Origin: Clostridia bacterium
Lineage (GTDB): Bacteria; Bacillota; Clostridia; CAKSNL01; HGM11501
Length of the DNA: 64,000 nucleotides
Reading direction: 5' to 3'
Assembly (NCBI GenBank): GCA_900766735.1
Contig: CAAFWO010000033.1
Location: 46,207-110,206, forward strand
Below the pieces are notes generated by a model. That model made no database searches and had not been told where the DNA came from. It saw only the letters and a list, made by a program, of their open reading frames with translations. Both the position numbers and the translations under genes were made by a program. Position 1 is the stretch's first letter, and the number at the start of each line of letters is the position of its first letter. Below are positions 52,676-61,323 of this stretch, in pieces.

Positions 52676-54514
52676 ATGCCTAAAATTGCATCCTGGGGTA
52701 TGAAATATGTGGATTTCAGAGGACTGATCAACGGAAAGGCGGTCGAAAAACTCACAAATCAGGAGCTCAAGGATTTAAAGAGCGCGATGGACAGCTACGG
52801 ACTTAAAGCCGGCGTTATCCAGTCGTCTCTCTGCAAGGTGCATCTTCCCGATGAGGCCGGAGTTAAAAAGGAAATGGAGAAGCTTGACGGAATTATCCGC
52901 GCGAGCGAGATCTTGGATACAAAGCTTGTTCGTTCGTTCTTCTTCTGGCAGCACGACCAGTATGATCCCAAGTGCGGAGAGCTTGCGATGAGACCCGACG
53001 AGCTTTCCAAGGTCTTGGAAATGTTTGAACCCTTCGCAAAGAAAGCTAAGGAAGCGGGTCTTGTGCTTGGCTTTGAGAACTGCGGAGTGACGCCCGATGA
53101 GGCGATTGCCGTTATCAATGCTCTGAAGGTTCCGGACTGGGGCCTTGCATGGGACGTTTCGAATATGTTCGAAATTCTTCCCGAGGCGGAGGGTGATTGC
53201 GTCGATTACTTCACGAAGGCTCTTAAATATGCAAATATGATCCATGTTAAGGCGCGCGGAGTCAGCGCTATCCCGGAAATCGAGTGCAAGAAAGTCCCGT
53301 GGGACAGAGTTTTAGCAGGTGCGGCCGTAACCGGAAAGGATATGCCCGTTTCGATCGAAACTCATGTTCCTTCGGGTGTCGGACTCACGGGTGAGGAAGC
53401 GACTAAAAAGTGCTATGACTATTTAAAGAAGGTATGGCCTTCGGCCGCTCCGGCAGATATGATGACGGCGCTCACTCCCAAGCTGAGCTTCCACCGCCCG
53501 TATGAGGATAACCCGGTAAAATATGTGGTTGTCGGACTCGGAATGGGAAAGGAACGCTGCAAGCAGATATCCGAGACAAACGGCGTTAAGCTTGTCGGCG
53601 TTTGCGATATTAACGAGGCGAAGGCAAAGGAGGTCGGCGAGCAGTACGGCGTTAAATACAGTGCTGACATCAACGTATTCTTAAACGATCCTGAGGTTGA
53701 GGTCATGTATATCGTTACACCCACGGGCACACACTGCGCTATTGCGGATCAGTGCTTGAATGCGGGAAAACATGTTCTTTTGACCAAGCCGATGGACGCA
53801 AATTATCAGGCGTGCGACAAGACGATCGCGCTTGCAAAGGAAAAAGGCCTGATGCTCGGCGTGGACTTTGATCTTCATTTCAGAGGGCCTCTCTCGGAGC
53901 TTAAAAAGGCAGTCGATAACGATTATTTCGGAGAGATATTAACGGCCAATATGGTTTTGAATGTTCACAGAACCCAAGGTTATTACGATGAGAACGGCGG
54001 CTGGAGAGGAACATGGGCACTCGACGGCGGCGGAGCACTCAGCAATCAGGGTATTCACGAGATAAACCGTCTCATAACTGTTCTTGGCGTGCCGGACAAG
54101 GTTCGCACACTCACAAGGAAGCAGACATTTGACATTGAGGCAGAGGACCTTGGTATTTCCGAATGGGTATATAATTCGGGCTGCATTGCAAGAATCTCGG
54201 CGACGACGTCATACATCGTTCCCACATGGTACACAAAGTTTGAAATTTCCGGCAGAAAGGGCGCATATGTTCAGTGCATGGGAGGCCCCGAGGGTGGGCA
54301 CACCTATTGGTGGGTCGACGGAAAGTGGACAGAGAACGCCCCGTTCCCCTATGAGCGCGAGTGGCGCCAGGGAAGCGATAACTTTGCTTGCTGCTTGAGA
54401 ATGGGCACAAAGCCCGTTATATCCGCCGAGGACGGAAGAACGGCAAGATATGTGCTTGATAAGATGTATGAATCGGCGAAGAACGGCGAAGTCTGGGTCG
54501 ATATTGAAAAATAA
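52676..54514 (+). CDS. Sugar isomerase/epimerase-like TIM barrel fused to a Gfo/Idh/MocA dehydrogenase (5' end apparently frameshifted)
   Basis: The 612-residue frame has an AP-endonuclease-2-type TIM barrel (residues ~1-255; ASWGMKYVDFRG, VIQSSLCKVHLPDE, GFENCGV, WDVSNMFE, HVKARGV, SIETHVP). It is joined to a Gfo/Idh/MocA oxidoreductase (YVVVGLGMGKERCKQISE, IVTPTGTHCAIADQCLNAGKHVLLTKPMD, GALSNQGIHEINRL). The barrel lacks its first strand. In this frame the sequence upstream reads YIGFSDEFHEDAYEV, but its natural ATG at 52626, which follows a GGGGG ribosome site, is one frame off because of a TATATAT run. As read, only ATG 52676, with a poor site, can start it. Heads the radical-enzyme operon; predicted to isomerise and oxidise a sugar or cyclitol. 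Confidence 0.82.
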   Translation: MPKIASWGMKYVDFRGLINGKAVEKLTNQELKDLKSAMDSYGLKAGVIQSSLCKVHLPDEAGVKKEMEKLDGIIRASEILDTKLVRSFFFWQHDQYDPKCGELAMRPDELSKVLEMFEPFAKKAKEAGLVLGFENCGVTPDEAIAVINALKVPDWGLAWDVSNMFEILPEAEGDCVDYFTKALKYANMIHVKARGVSAIPEIECKKVPWDRVLAGAAVTGKDMPVSIETHVPSGVGLTGEEATKKCYDYLKKVWPSAAPADMMTALTPKLSFHRPYEDNPVKYVVVGLGMGKERCKQISETNGVKLVGVCDINEAKAKEVGEQYGVKYSADINVFLNDPEVEVMYIVTPTGTHCAIADQCLNAGKHVLLTKPMDANYQACDKTIALAKEKGLMLGVDFDLHFRGPLSELKKAVDNDYFGEILTANMVLNVHRTQGYYDENGGWRGTWALDGGGALSNQGIHEINRLITVLGVPDKVRTLTRKQTFDIEAEDLGISEWVYNSGCIARISATTSYIVPTWYTKFEISGRKGAYVQCMGGPEGGHTYWWVDGKWTENAPFPYEREWRQGSDNFACCLRMGTKPVISAEDGRTARYVLDKMYESAKNGEVWVDIEK

Positions 54515-54525
54515 GGGTGAAAATA

Positions 54526-55419
54526 ATGCAGGGATATGTAACTGATATACAGCGCTTTTCGTTAAACGACGGCGACGGAATCAGAACCACAGTGTTCTTA
54601 AAGGGCTGTAATATGCGCTGTAAATGGTGCCACAATCCGGAGACGATCGATTTTGAAAACAATATTTTGCTTTATGAAAATAGCTGCATTGGATGCGGCA
54701 AATGCTTTTCCGTCTGCCCGAACGGTGCGCATGGGGTAAAAGACGGAAAACACGTTATCGACAAAGAAAAGTGCAAAAGGTGCGGAAAATGCGTCGATGT
54801 GTGCTATGCCGAGGCGATCAGGTTTTCCGCAAGGAAAATGAGCACGGAGGAAGTTGTTGCCGAGATCGTACAAGATATACCTTATTATGAGAACTCCGGA
54901 GGAGGAGTGACGCTTTCGGGCGGCGAGGCGCTTTGTCAGGCGGAATTTGCCGAGTCGATAGTCGATGCGTGCAGGAAGAGAAAAATAAGTACCGCGGTGG
55001 AGACCAACCTTTGTCATGACTTTGATAAGATCAAGGGCATATTAAAGAAGGTCGACCTCATTATGTTCGACATAAAGATGATGGATTCCGATCAGCACAG
55101 AAAATACACAAAAGTCGGCAATGAGCTTATCTTGGAAAACGCGAAAAAGGCCGATGAGCTCGGCGTTCCCATGATCGTGAGAACGCCGCTCATTCCCGGC
55201 GTGACGGATTCTGACGAAAATCTCATTGAAACCGCGGAATTTGTTTCCGGTCTTAAGAACGCCGTTTACTATGAACTATTGAATTTTAACCCGCTCGGCG
55301 GTTCAAAATATAAGGCGCTCTTTGAAGAAAACTGCTTTGAAGGGGTGCGTCCGCTTAAAAAAGCACGACTTGACGAGATCAAAGAAAAGCTTGACTTTTG
55401 CAATGTTAAAATAAGTTAG
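54526..55419 (+). CDS. Glycyl-radical enzyme activating protein (radical SAM, with ferredoxin insert)
   Basis: The 297-residue product activates the partner enzyme by hydrogen abstraction from its glycine using SAM and a 4Fe-4S cluster. The radical SAM motif CNMRCKWC (CxxxCxxC) is followed by two ferredoxin-type clusters (CIGCGKCFSVC and CKRCGKCVDVC), as in activases of GRE dehydratases and lyases rather than PflA. SGGEALCQAEF and FDIKMMD are further family segments. ATG 54526 follows AAGGGTGA. It lies 11 bp before the radical enzyme gene, the usual pairing. Confidence 0.95.
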   Translation: MQGYVTDIQRFSLNDGDGIRTTVFLKGCNMRCKWCHNPETIDFENNILLYENSCIGCGKCFSVCPNGAHGVKDGKHVIDKEKCKRCGKCVDVCYAEAIRFSARKMSTEEVVAEIVQDIPYYENSGGGVTLSGGEALCQAEFAESIVDACRKRKISTAVETNLCHDFDKIKGILKKVDLIMFDIKMMDSDQHRKYTKVGNELILENAKKADELGVPMIVRTPLIPGVTDSDENLIETAEFVSGLKNAVYYELLNFNPLGGSKYKALFEENCFEGVRPLKKARLDEIKEKLDFCNVKIS

Positions 55420-55429
55420 AGGTATAAAA

Positions 55430-57622
55430 ATGATTCAGTTTATTAATCAGTTTCCGGTTGATGAAAAGTTTGACTATGATAAGAGAATTGCGCTTCTGCG
55501 CGAAAGAAAAATAGCGCAGACAGTCGAAAAAGCGAAAAACGGCGGAGCGGATGAGGACGACTACGGGCTCATCGAACAGGACGAATATAAGTTTCATCTT
55601 GAACCTAATCACGAAAACGGTTCGATATACGGCTATGAGGCGTGGACGAAAAACTACTGCCGTCTTTTGTCCGAACACCCGATATATGTCGACCCGCTCG
55701 ACGCGTTCGTCGGCAAGGGCTTCCTCTTTTTGGAGAGGCAGAGGCCGCCCAAGTGCAAGTGGAATCCTGATTATCCTTATAATGACCTTAAGGTCATCTT
55801 CGAAAAATATTCGATAATCTCGGGTATTGACAACTGCCACCATTTCACGCCGGATCTTGAGATCGGCTTAAAGCTCGGATGGGGCGGAATACTTGAAAAA
55901 TTAAAGGAGCAGAAAGAACTCCATTTAGAGGAGCACCGGGAGTTTTACGACAGCGAGATCGCAGTCGTGACGGCAATAATCGCCTTTATCAACCGCGCGG
56001 GAGACGAGATAACAAGGCTTTCGGATGAAGAGAAAAATCCGTATCTTAAAGAAAATCTCAAAAAAATGGCAGAGGTCAACTATGCCGTTGCCTCGGGCGT
56101 GCCGGGCTCATTCCGTGAGGCGGTGCAGTGGATGTGCTGGTTCAGCATGCTGTCGAGAACCTATAACCGCGGAAGCGCGGGCGGACAGCTCGATACAATG
56201 TTAAAGTCATTCTATGACCAAGACTCGGAAAAAGGTGTGCTCGCGGACGATGAGGCGGTGTTCTATCTTGCGTGTATGTTCTTGCAGGACAGCAGATATT
56301 TTCAGCTCGGCGGACCTGACGAGAACGGAGAGGACATCACAAATAAGCTTTCCTATCTTGCACTGGAGGCGGCGGACATGATCAACATTGCGTGCAATTT
56401 GACAGTCCGCGTTCACGATAAGATGGACGAGGCGTTTTTCAAAAAATCCGTTGAATATCTTTTCAAGAACAAACAGGGCTGGCCGAGGTATTCGTCCGAC
56501 AACGCGCTCGTCGAAGGGTTTATGCGGTGCGGATATACGAAAAAGCTAGCCAGAAGGCGTGTTGCCGCCGGCTGTCACTGGATGTGCATTCCCGGAAAGG
56601 AATACACGATGAATGACACGGTCAAGATTAACATTGCCAAGGTCTTTGAGGTCGCATATGACGAAATGATGGAGTCAGGAGAAGAAAAGTCAACAGACGA
56701 GCTTTTCAAGATATTTAAAAAGCACTTAAAAATCGCGGTCGACGCGACGGGAAACGGCATCATGCATCACCTTAAATACCAGACCAAGTCACAGCCTGAG
56801 CTTATATTAAACCTTTTTCAGCACGGACTTATCGAAAAAGGCGTGAATATAACCGACGGCGGAGCGTGCTTTTACAATATGTGCGTCGACGGGAGCGGCC
56901 TTGCCGTCGCGGCGGACAGCTTTGCCGCATGCGAGCAGAGAATTGAAATGGAGAAAAAGCTCACGTATGACGAGCTGACGCGCCACTTAAAGAACAATTA
57001 TGAGGATGCCGACGGTGAATACATAAGACAGCTTATGTATCACAGCGAGAGATATTGCGGCGGCAAAAGCCTCGGCGATAAGTGGGCCTTAAAGATCAGT
57101 CAGCTTTATACAGAGCTTGTGAGAGACCTTGTGCGCCAGCATGTGGGAATCAACTTCATACCGGGATTTTTCTCGTGGTCAAACACCATTTTACTGGGAA
57201 AAGCCGTCGGCGCAACACCGAATGGGAGAAAGGCGAAAGAGCCCATCAACCACGGCGCGAACCCGAACGGAGGATTCAGGGGAGACGGTGCGGTTTCAGC
57301 GATGTGCAACAGCATCGGGCTCATTCAGCCCGGCTACGGAAACACCGCTCCGGTTCAGCTTGAGCTTGACCCCGGAATTGCGAACGATAAGGAAGGCGTT
57401 TTGAAGATGTGCGACATGATAAAAACGATCCTTTCGACCGGAAACACGCTTTTGAATATCAACATAATAGATAAACAGAAGATATTGGAGGCAAACCGCG
57501 ACCCGATGAAGTATCCCGACCTTGTTGTCAGGGTGACGGGCTTCACAGCATATTTTGCGATGCTGTCTGAGGAGTTCAGGCAGCTTGTGGTCGACCGTGT
57601 TATGTCTGTCAATGTCGATTGA
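55430..57622 (+). CDS. Glycyl radical enzyme of the pyruvate formate-lyase superfamily, unassigned subtype
   Basis: The 730-residue product has the C-terminal glycyl-radical motif VRVTGFTAYFAML with Gly704 as the predicted radical site. The active-site Cys-loop is AAGCHWMCIPGKEYTMND with Cys382. Known diol dehydratases have Glu two residues after the Cys (GCxE) and pyruvate formate-lyase has two adjacent Cys; this loop has neither, so the reaction is not one I can name. The rest shows the family barrel, and the activase gene lies immediately upstream. It needs strict anaerobiosis. With sugar isomerases and a dehydrogenase around it, the substrate is probably a polyol, sugar or sugar acid. Confidence 0.88.
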   Translation: MIQFINQFPVDEKFDYDKRIALLRERKIAQTVEKAKNGGADEDDYGLIEQDEYKFHLEPNHENGSIYGYEAWTKNYCRLLSEHPIYVDPLDAFVGKGFLFLERQRPPKCKWNPDYPYNDLKVIFEKYSIISGIDNCHHFTPDLEIGLKLGWGGILEKLKEQKELHLEEHREFYDSEIAVVTAIIAFINRAGDEITRLSDEEKNPYLKENLKKMAEVNYAVASGVPGSFREAVQWMCWFSMLSRTYNRGSAGGQLDTMLKSFYDQDSEKGVLADDEAVFYLACMFLQDSRYFQLGGPDENGEDITNKLSYLALEAADMINIACNLTVRVHDKMDEAFFKKSVEYLFKNKQGWPRYSSDNALVEGFMRCGYTKKLARRRVAAGCHWMCIPGKEYTMNDTVKINIAKVFEVAYDEMMESGEEKSTDELFKIFKKHLKIAVDATGNGIMHHLKYQTKSQPELILNLFQHGLIEKGVNITDGGACFYNMCVDGSGLAVAADSFAACEQRIEMEKKLTYDELTRHLKNNYEDADGEYIRQLMYHSERYCGGKSLGDKWALKISQLYTELVRDLVRQHVGINFIPGFFSWSNTILLGKAVGATPNGRKAKEPINHGANPNGGFRGDGAVSAMCNSIGLIQPGYGNTAPVQLELDPGIANDKEGVLKMCDMIKTILSTGNTLLNINIIDKQKILEANRDPMKYPDLVVRVTGFTAYFAMLSEEFRQLVVDRVMSVNVD

Positions 57623-57641
57623 AAAAGAGGAGGAGTTAATA

Positions 57642-58415
57642 ATGAAAACTAAAGTTATAATGGAAAAAGTGGATATGGAAAAAAGAACCGGCGGCTCGGA
57701 GGAGCTTTGCAAGGGCGAGATCGCCGGAGCAAGACCGGTCCACCACATAATTGAAAAGGGAAAAAGCATCACTTTCGCTAAAGATGCAGGCTATTACCAC
57801 ATTCTGATATTAATAAAAGGCTCGGCCGAATTTATATACGGCTCGGATAAATACGGCTTTGACGAAAGAACCGTTTTCATTCCGGCACCCGATAAGGATG
57901 TGACGGCAGTGGCAAAGAGCGACGCGGCGATCCTTGAGATCCAGTGGGACATCGCAAAGGGCGATGACGAGCTTATTAAAGAATATAAGACTGAATTTCC
58001 CGTCGTTCAGAAGTACCTGGATTCGATTCAGTACGTTGACCCGAACAAGAGTGAGAAGACCATCAGCAGAATGATGGTGCCGCAGAGAATTATTCCGCGT
58101 TTTTCGATGGGCTCTGTAGAGTCATACGGATATGACCTTGTTAAGCCCCATTCGCACCCGATGCTCGATCAGTTCTTCTACAGCTTCGCGGAAAACGATA
58201 TGGATGTTTTGATCAACGGCGAGCCGATCCGTATGACAGGCGACATAATTCTTCACATTCCGCTCGGAGCAGATCACGGCGTTGAGGTTATCGAGGGCAA
58301 GCATATGCACTATATGTGGATCGACTTTCTGCCCGATAACGAGCTTGGCTTAAAGCGCCTTGACGAGCGCCATAAGGTCACCGGTACGATGAGATCATTT
58401 GACACGGAGAAATAA
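57642..58415 (+). CDS. Bicupin-type protein
   Basis: The 257-residue product has two cupin-like halves: one around YYHILILIKGSAEFIYGSDKYGFDERTVFIPAPD and a second with metal-ligand-type histidines in VKPHSHPMLDQFFYSF and the later HIPLGADHGVEVIEG. This is the layout of sugar isomerases such as KduI/IolB relatives and of several small-molecule lyases, but I do not recognise the exact family. ATG 57642 follows AGGAGGAG. It follows the radical enzyme by 19 bp. Confidence 0.8.
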   Translation: MKTKVIMEKVDMEKRTGGSEELCKGEIAGARPVHHIIEKGKSITFAKDAGYYHILILIKGSAEFIYGSDKYGFDERTVFIPAPDKDVTAVAKSDAAILEIQWDIAKGDDELIKEYKTEFPVVQKYLDSIQYVDPNKSEKTISRMMVPQRIIPRFSMGSVESYGYDLVKPHSHPMLDQFFYSFAENDMDVLINGEPIRMTGDIILHIPLGADHGVEVIEGKHMHYMWIDFLPDNELGLKRLDERHKVTGTMRSFDTEK

Positions 58416-58416
58416 T

Positions 58417-59472
58417 ATGTGTATAATAAAGCTGACGAACGAAAGAGCGTGGCGCACATATATCGGCGGAAAACTTATCGACGAATTTCACGGGAAAATT
58501 CCGGGGAATGACTCGCATTTTCCCGAGGAGTGGATAATGTCTCTCACCGAGTGCCGGAACGCGGGAAGAGAGGATGTTAAAAACGAGGGCATGAGCCGCG
58601 ATGTTTTGACCGGCAGACTGCTATCGGACATCATCGGCGAAGATGCCGAAAAGCTTTTGGGGACGCGGCATTATGAAAAGTTCGGCGCGTCGACCGGCGT
58701 TTTGATAAAGCTCATCGATTCGGCGGAAAGGCTCTCTATCCAGGTGCACCCCGATAAGGAGAAGGCGAAAAAATATTTCGGCTCGGCATACGGAAAGACC
58801 GAAAGCTGGCACATCCTTGGCAGGAGAGAGGGCACAAAGGAAAAACCGTGTATTTACTTGGGATTCAAAGAAGGCGTGGATAAAAAGCTGTGGAGAGAGA
58901 TATTTGATTCACAGGACATTGAAAAAATGCTTTCATGCCTTAACAGAATTGAGGTAAAAGAGGGCGACACCTATCTTATAAAGGGCGGAGTTCCGCACGC
59001 TATCGGTGAGGGCTGCTTCCTTATTGAGGTTCAGGAACCGACAGACTACACATTAAGGACGGAGCGCGTCACCGAGTCAGGCTTTAAGATCGCCGACGTT
59101 ATGTGCCATCAGGGCATCGGATTTGACAATATGATGGACTGCTTTGACTATAACGGAATGAGCCTTTCGGACACCGTCGGCGCATACAGGCTCACACCGC
59201 GGGAAAACGGCAGCGAGACGGTGCTTATCGACTATTCGGACACGAATTGCTTTAAGCTTTCCGAGCTTAATATCAAAAACGAGGAAACACTTTCGATTGA
59301 AGATGTGTTTTTCGGGTTATATATATTAAAAGGTTCGGGCAAAATAGAAGATGCCGGCAGTATGACCGAGATAAAGGCCGGCGATCAGCTTTTCGTTTCG
59401 GCCGGAACAGCGGCAAAAATTACGGCAACAGAAAAAATAAAGGCGGCAAAATTTTCAGGCCCCATGATTTAG
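58417..59472 (+). CDS. Class I mannose-6-phosphate isomerase-like protein
   Basis: The 351-residue product carries the zinc-site motifs of ManA in order: SIQVHPDKEKAKKYFG (Gln/His), GKTESWHIL (Glu) and GGVPHAIGEGCFLIEVQEPTDYTLR (His), then a C-terminal cupin half. It is expected to interconvert a ketose- and aldose-6-phosphate or a related sugar. ATG 58417 starts 1 bp after the cupin stop, with CGGAG upstream; the longer frame from 58399 lies inside the previous gene. Its presence suggests that the product of the pathway enters fructose-6-phosphate metabolism. Confidence 0.88.
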   Translation: MCIIKLTNERAWRTYIGGKLIDEFHGKIPGNDSHFPEEWIMSLTECRNAGREDVKNEGMSRDVLTGRLLSDIIGEDAEKLLGTRHYEKFGASTGVLIKLIDSAERLSIQVHPDKEKAKKYFGSAYGKTESWHILGRREGTKEKPCIYLGFKEGVDKKLWREIFDSQDIEKMLSCLNRIEVKEGDTYLIKGGVPHAIGEGCFLIEVQEPTDYTLRTERVTESGFKIADVMCHQGIGFDNMMDCFDYNGMSLSDTVGAYRLTPRENGSETVLIDYSDTNCFKLSELNIKNEETLSIEDVFFGLYILKGSGKIEDAGSMTEIKAGDQLFVSAGTAAKITATEKIKAAKFSGPMI

Positions 59473-59493
59473 CCGCTTTAGGAGAGAAATCGG

Positions 59494-60339
59494 ATGGAGT
59501 ACGAAGCTATAATAAAGAATATAAGGTTTTCAAAAAAGAGCTTCCCGGTGAGATTTGCGTATACAAAGAACATCGAGTCGCCCGAAAACCACAAGCTTCA
59601 CATAAATAAGTTTCTTGAGATATACATTTATGTGAAGGGCGACGCCGATTACATTGTCGGAGATTCGTATTTCACCTTAAAGCGCGGCGACATCGTTTTG
59701 ATCAACCAGTATGAAACGCATAAGGCGGTTTTAAAAAAGCGCTGTTTTTATGAGAGATTCTATATTCTCGTTCCGATTGACAGTTTTGATGACTTTTATT
59801 TCAATCCGCTTGATAAAATCAACAAAAAACTCGTCTCGCTTGAAAAAGATGAGCGCGAGCACGCACTTTCAATCCTCTATGAAATAGCGGCCACGCTTAA
59901 AGAGGACGAAAATGAAGAGGGGTGCTTTAAGGCATACGGCCTCTTTTTGGAGTTTTTGTCGCTCGTAAGCTCGGCATTTTCAAAAGGAGATAAAACGGCA
60001 AAGGAACAGGAACGGCCGAGCAGACTTCCCAAGTACATCTCGGAGATATTGAAATATATCGACCAGAACGCCGCAAAGATTGAGTCAGTCGAGGAGCTGG
60101 CACGCCGGTTCGGACTTTCGATGCCGTATCTTTCGTCGACATTTAAATCGAAGATAGGAACGCCCATTAAGTCATACATCCAGGCAAAAAAGATCGCCTA
60201 TGCAAAAGAACTTTTGGATAATGACTATTCCGTGACGGACGCGTGCTATGAATGCGGATTTAACGACTGCTCATATTTCATAAAGGTGTTCAAGCGCCAC
60301 ATCGGAGTGACGCCGTACAGATACAAAAACGCACAGTAA
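59494..60339 (+). CDS. AraC-family regulator with cupin sensor, end of the radical-enzyme operon
   Basis: The 281-residue product has an N-terminal cupin domain (FLEIYIYVKGDADYIVGDSYFTLKRGDIVLINQYETHKAVLK) and a C-terminal double HTH (SVEELARRFGLSMPYLSSTFKSKIGTPIKSYIQAKKI...CGFNDCSYFIKVFKRHIGVTPYRYK). It is the last gene of the operon, 21 bp after the isomerase gene, and is the likely ligand-responsive controller of it. Confidence 0.92.
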   Translation: MEYEAIIKNIRFSKKSFPVRFAYTKNIESPENHKLHINKFLEIYIYVKGDADYIVGDSYFTLKRGDIVLINQYETHKAVLKKRCFYERFYILVPIDSFDDFYFNPLDKINKKLVSLEKDEREHALSILYEIAATLKEDENEEGCFKAYGLFLEFLSLVSSAFSKGDKTAKEQERPSRLPKYISEILKYIDQNAAKIESVEELARRFGLSMPYLSSTFKSKIGTPIKSYIQAKKIAYAKELLDNDYSVTDACYECGFNDCSYFIKVFKRHIGVTPYRYKNAQ

Positions 60340-60343
60340 AAAA

Positions 60344-60375
60344 CAGCCGAAGGCTTTTTGCCTTCGGCTGTTTTT
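60344..60375. terminator. Bidirectional terminator between the AraC gene and thyA
   Basis: CAGCCGAAGGC (60344-60354) and GCCTTCGGCTG (60360-60370) form a perfect stem with a T5 loop and T runs on both strands. Confidence 0.92.
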
Positions 60376-61270
60376 ATATCCCCAAGTCAAATTTAAGCTG
60401 AGGATTTTTTTCTTTTATCTCGCTTTGCGGATAGCTTTCCATCGAAAAATCGTCGATGGTAAACGAATGAAAATCGGTCTTGTCGGTGTTTAATATAAGT
60501 CTCGGCGAGTCCGATAAGCTCTCGCGCTCTGTCATTAAAATCGCGTTTTTTGTGTGACGGTCATAGATCTGCTCGTTCTGGACGAAGTGGCAGAAAACGC
60601 CGGGAAGATAGCCCGTTGCCTTGCACATCATAAGCATAAATGCGGTGTACTGTATCTCATTGATTCCGCCGGCACCGGAGGCCGCGCACATATCGCCGGA
60701 GCGCTGAATGAGCGTCATATCGATATAATATTTTCCGTCCGTCTTTCTCACGTTCCACATTGTTAAAAATGCGCAAGGGTTAAGCCCCGTTGTTTCGGCA
60801 AAGTCAGACTCCTGCCAGAGGTCAATTATGTGGCGCCTTCCGAACGGGTCGTTTTTTAGCGATTCAATGAACCTGTCAATGTCAATGTGGCTTTTGACAG
60901 TCGCGCCGTAGCGCTTGCCGATCGTTCCGTCGCCGATGTCCCACTCGTCCCAGTATTTAACGCCGTATTTTTCACGGAGGAGCGATAGGTCGTTCGACTG
61001 GTCGGAAAATATCCAGAATATCTCTTTAACGGCGGATTTCCAGGCCTGGGGGCGAAGCGTCATAATCGGGTATTCGCCCTTTGCAAGGTTATAGCGCCTC
61101 ATAACCTGGTTAACGCTTAATGTGTGGGCGGGAACGCCGTCGGAATATTTCGGGCGGGGATTTTCGTCAACATATCCGAACTCTAAAATATCGGCGGTGT
61201 TAAGAAGAAAATATGCGTCCGCCTTGTTTTTGATGTTTTTCGCTTTTTCTCTCATTTTGCTGTACATAAT
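60374..61270 (-). CDS. thyA: Divergent thymidylate synthase (ThyA type)
   Basis: Makes dTMP from dUMP with methylene-tetrahydrofolate. The 298-residue product has the nucleophile Cys166 in GLNPCAFLTMWNVR (canonical enzymes have PCH), the phosphate-binding Arg in IQRSGDM, and a long FHSFTIDDFSMESY C-terminal region. Also present are RPQAWKSAVKEIFWIFSD and GDGTIGKRYGATVKSH, equivalent to family segments. It belongs to a divergent clade seen in Clostridia and phages. ATG 61270 with CGGAGA upstream is chosen; ATG 61276 is also possible. Confidence 0.88.
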   Translation of the reverse strand: MMYSKMREKAKNIKNKADAYFLLNTADILEFGYVDENPRPKYSDGVPAHTLSVNQVMRRYNLAKGEYPIMTLRPQAWKSAVKEIFWIFSDQSNDLSLLREKYGVKYWDEWDIGDGTIGKRYGATVKSHIDIDRFIESLKNDPFGRRHIIDLWQESDFAETTGLNPCAFLTMWNVRKTDGKYYIDMTLIQRSGDMCAASGAGGINEIQYTAFMLMMCKATGYLPGVFCHFVQNEQIYDRHTKNAILMTERESLSDSPRLILNTDKTDFHSFTIDDFSMESYPQSEIKEKNPQLKFDLGI

Positions 61271-61323
61271 CATTCTCCGATCGATCAATTATATCTTTAT
61301 TTTATAATTTTTTTCAGCATTAG

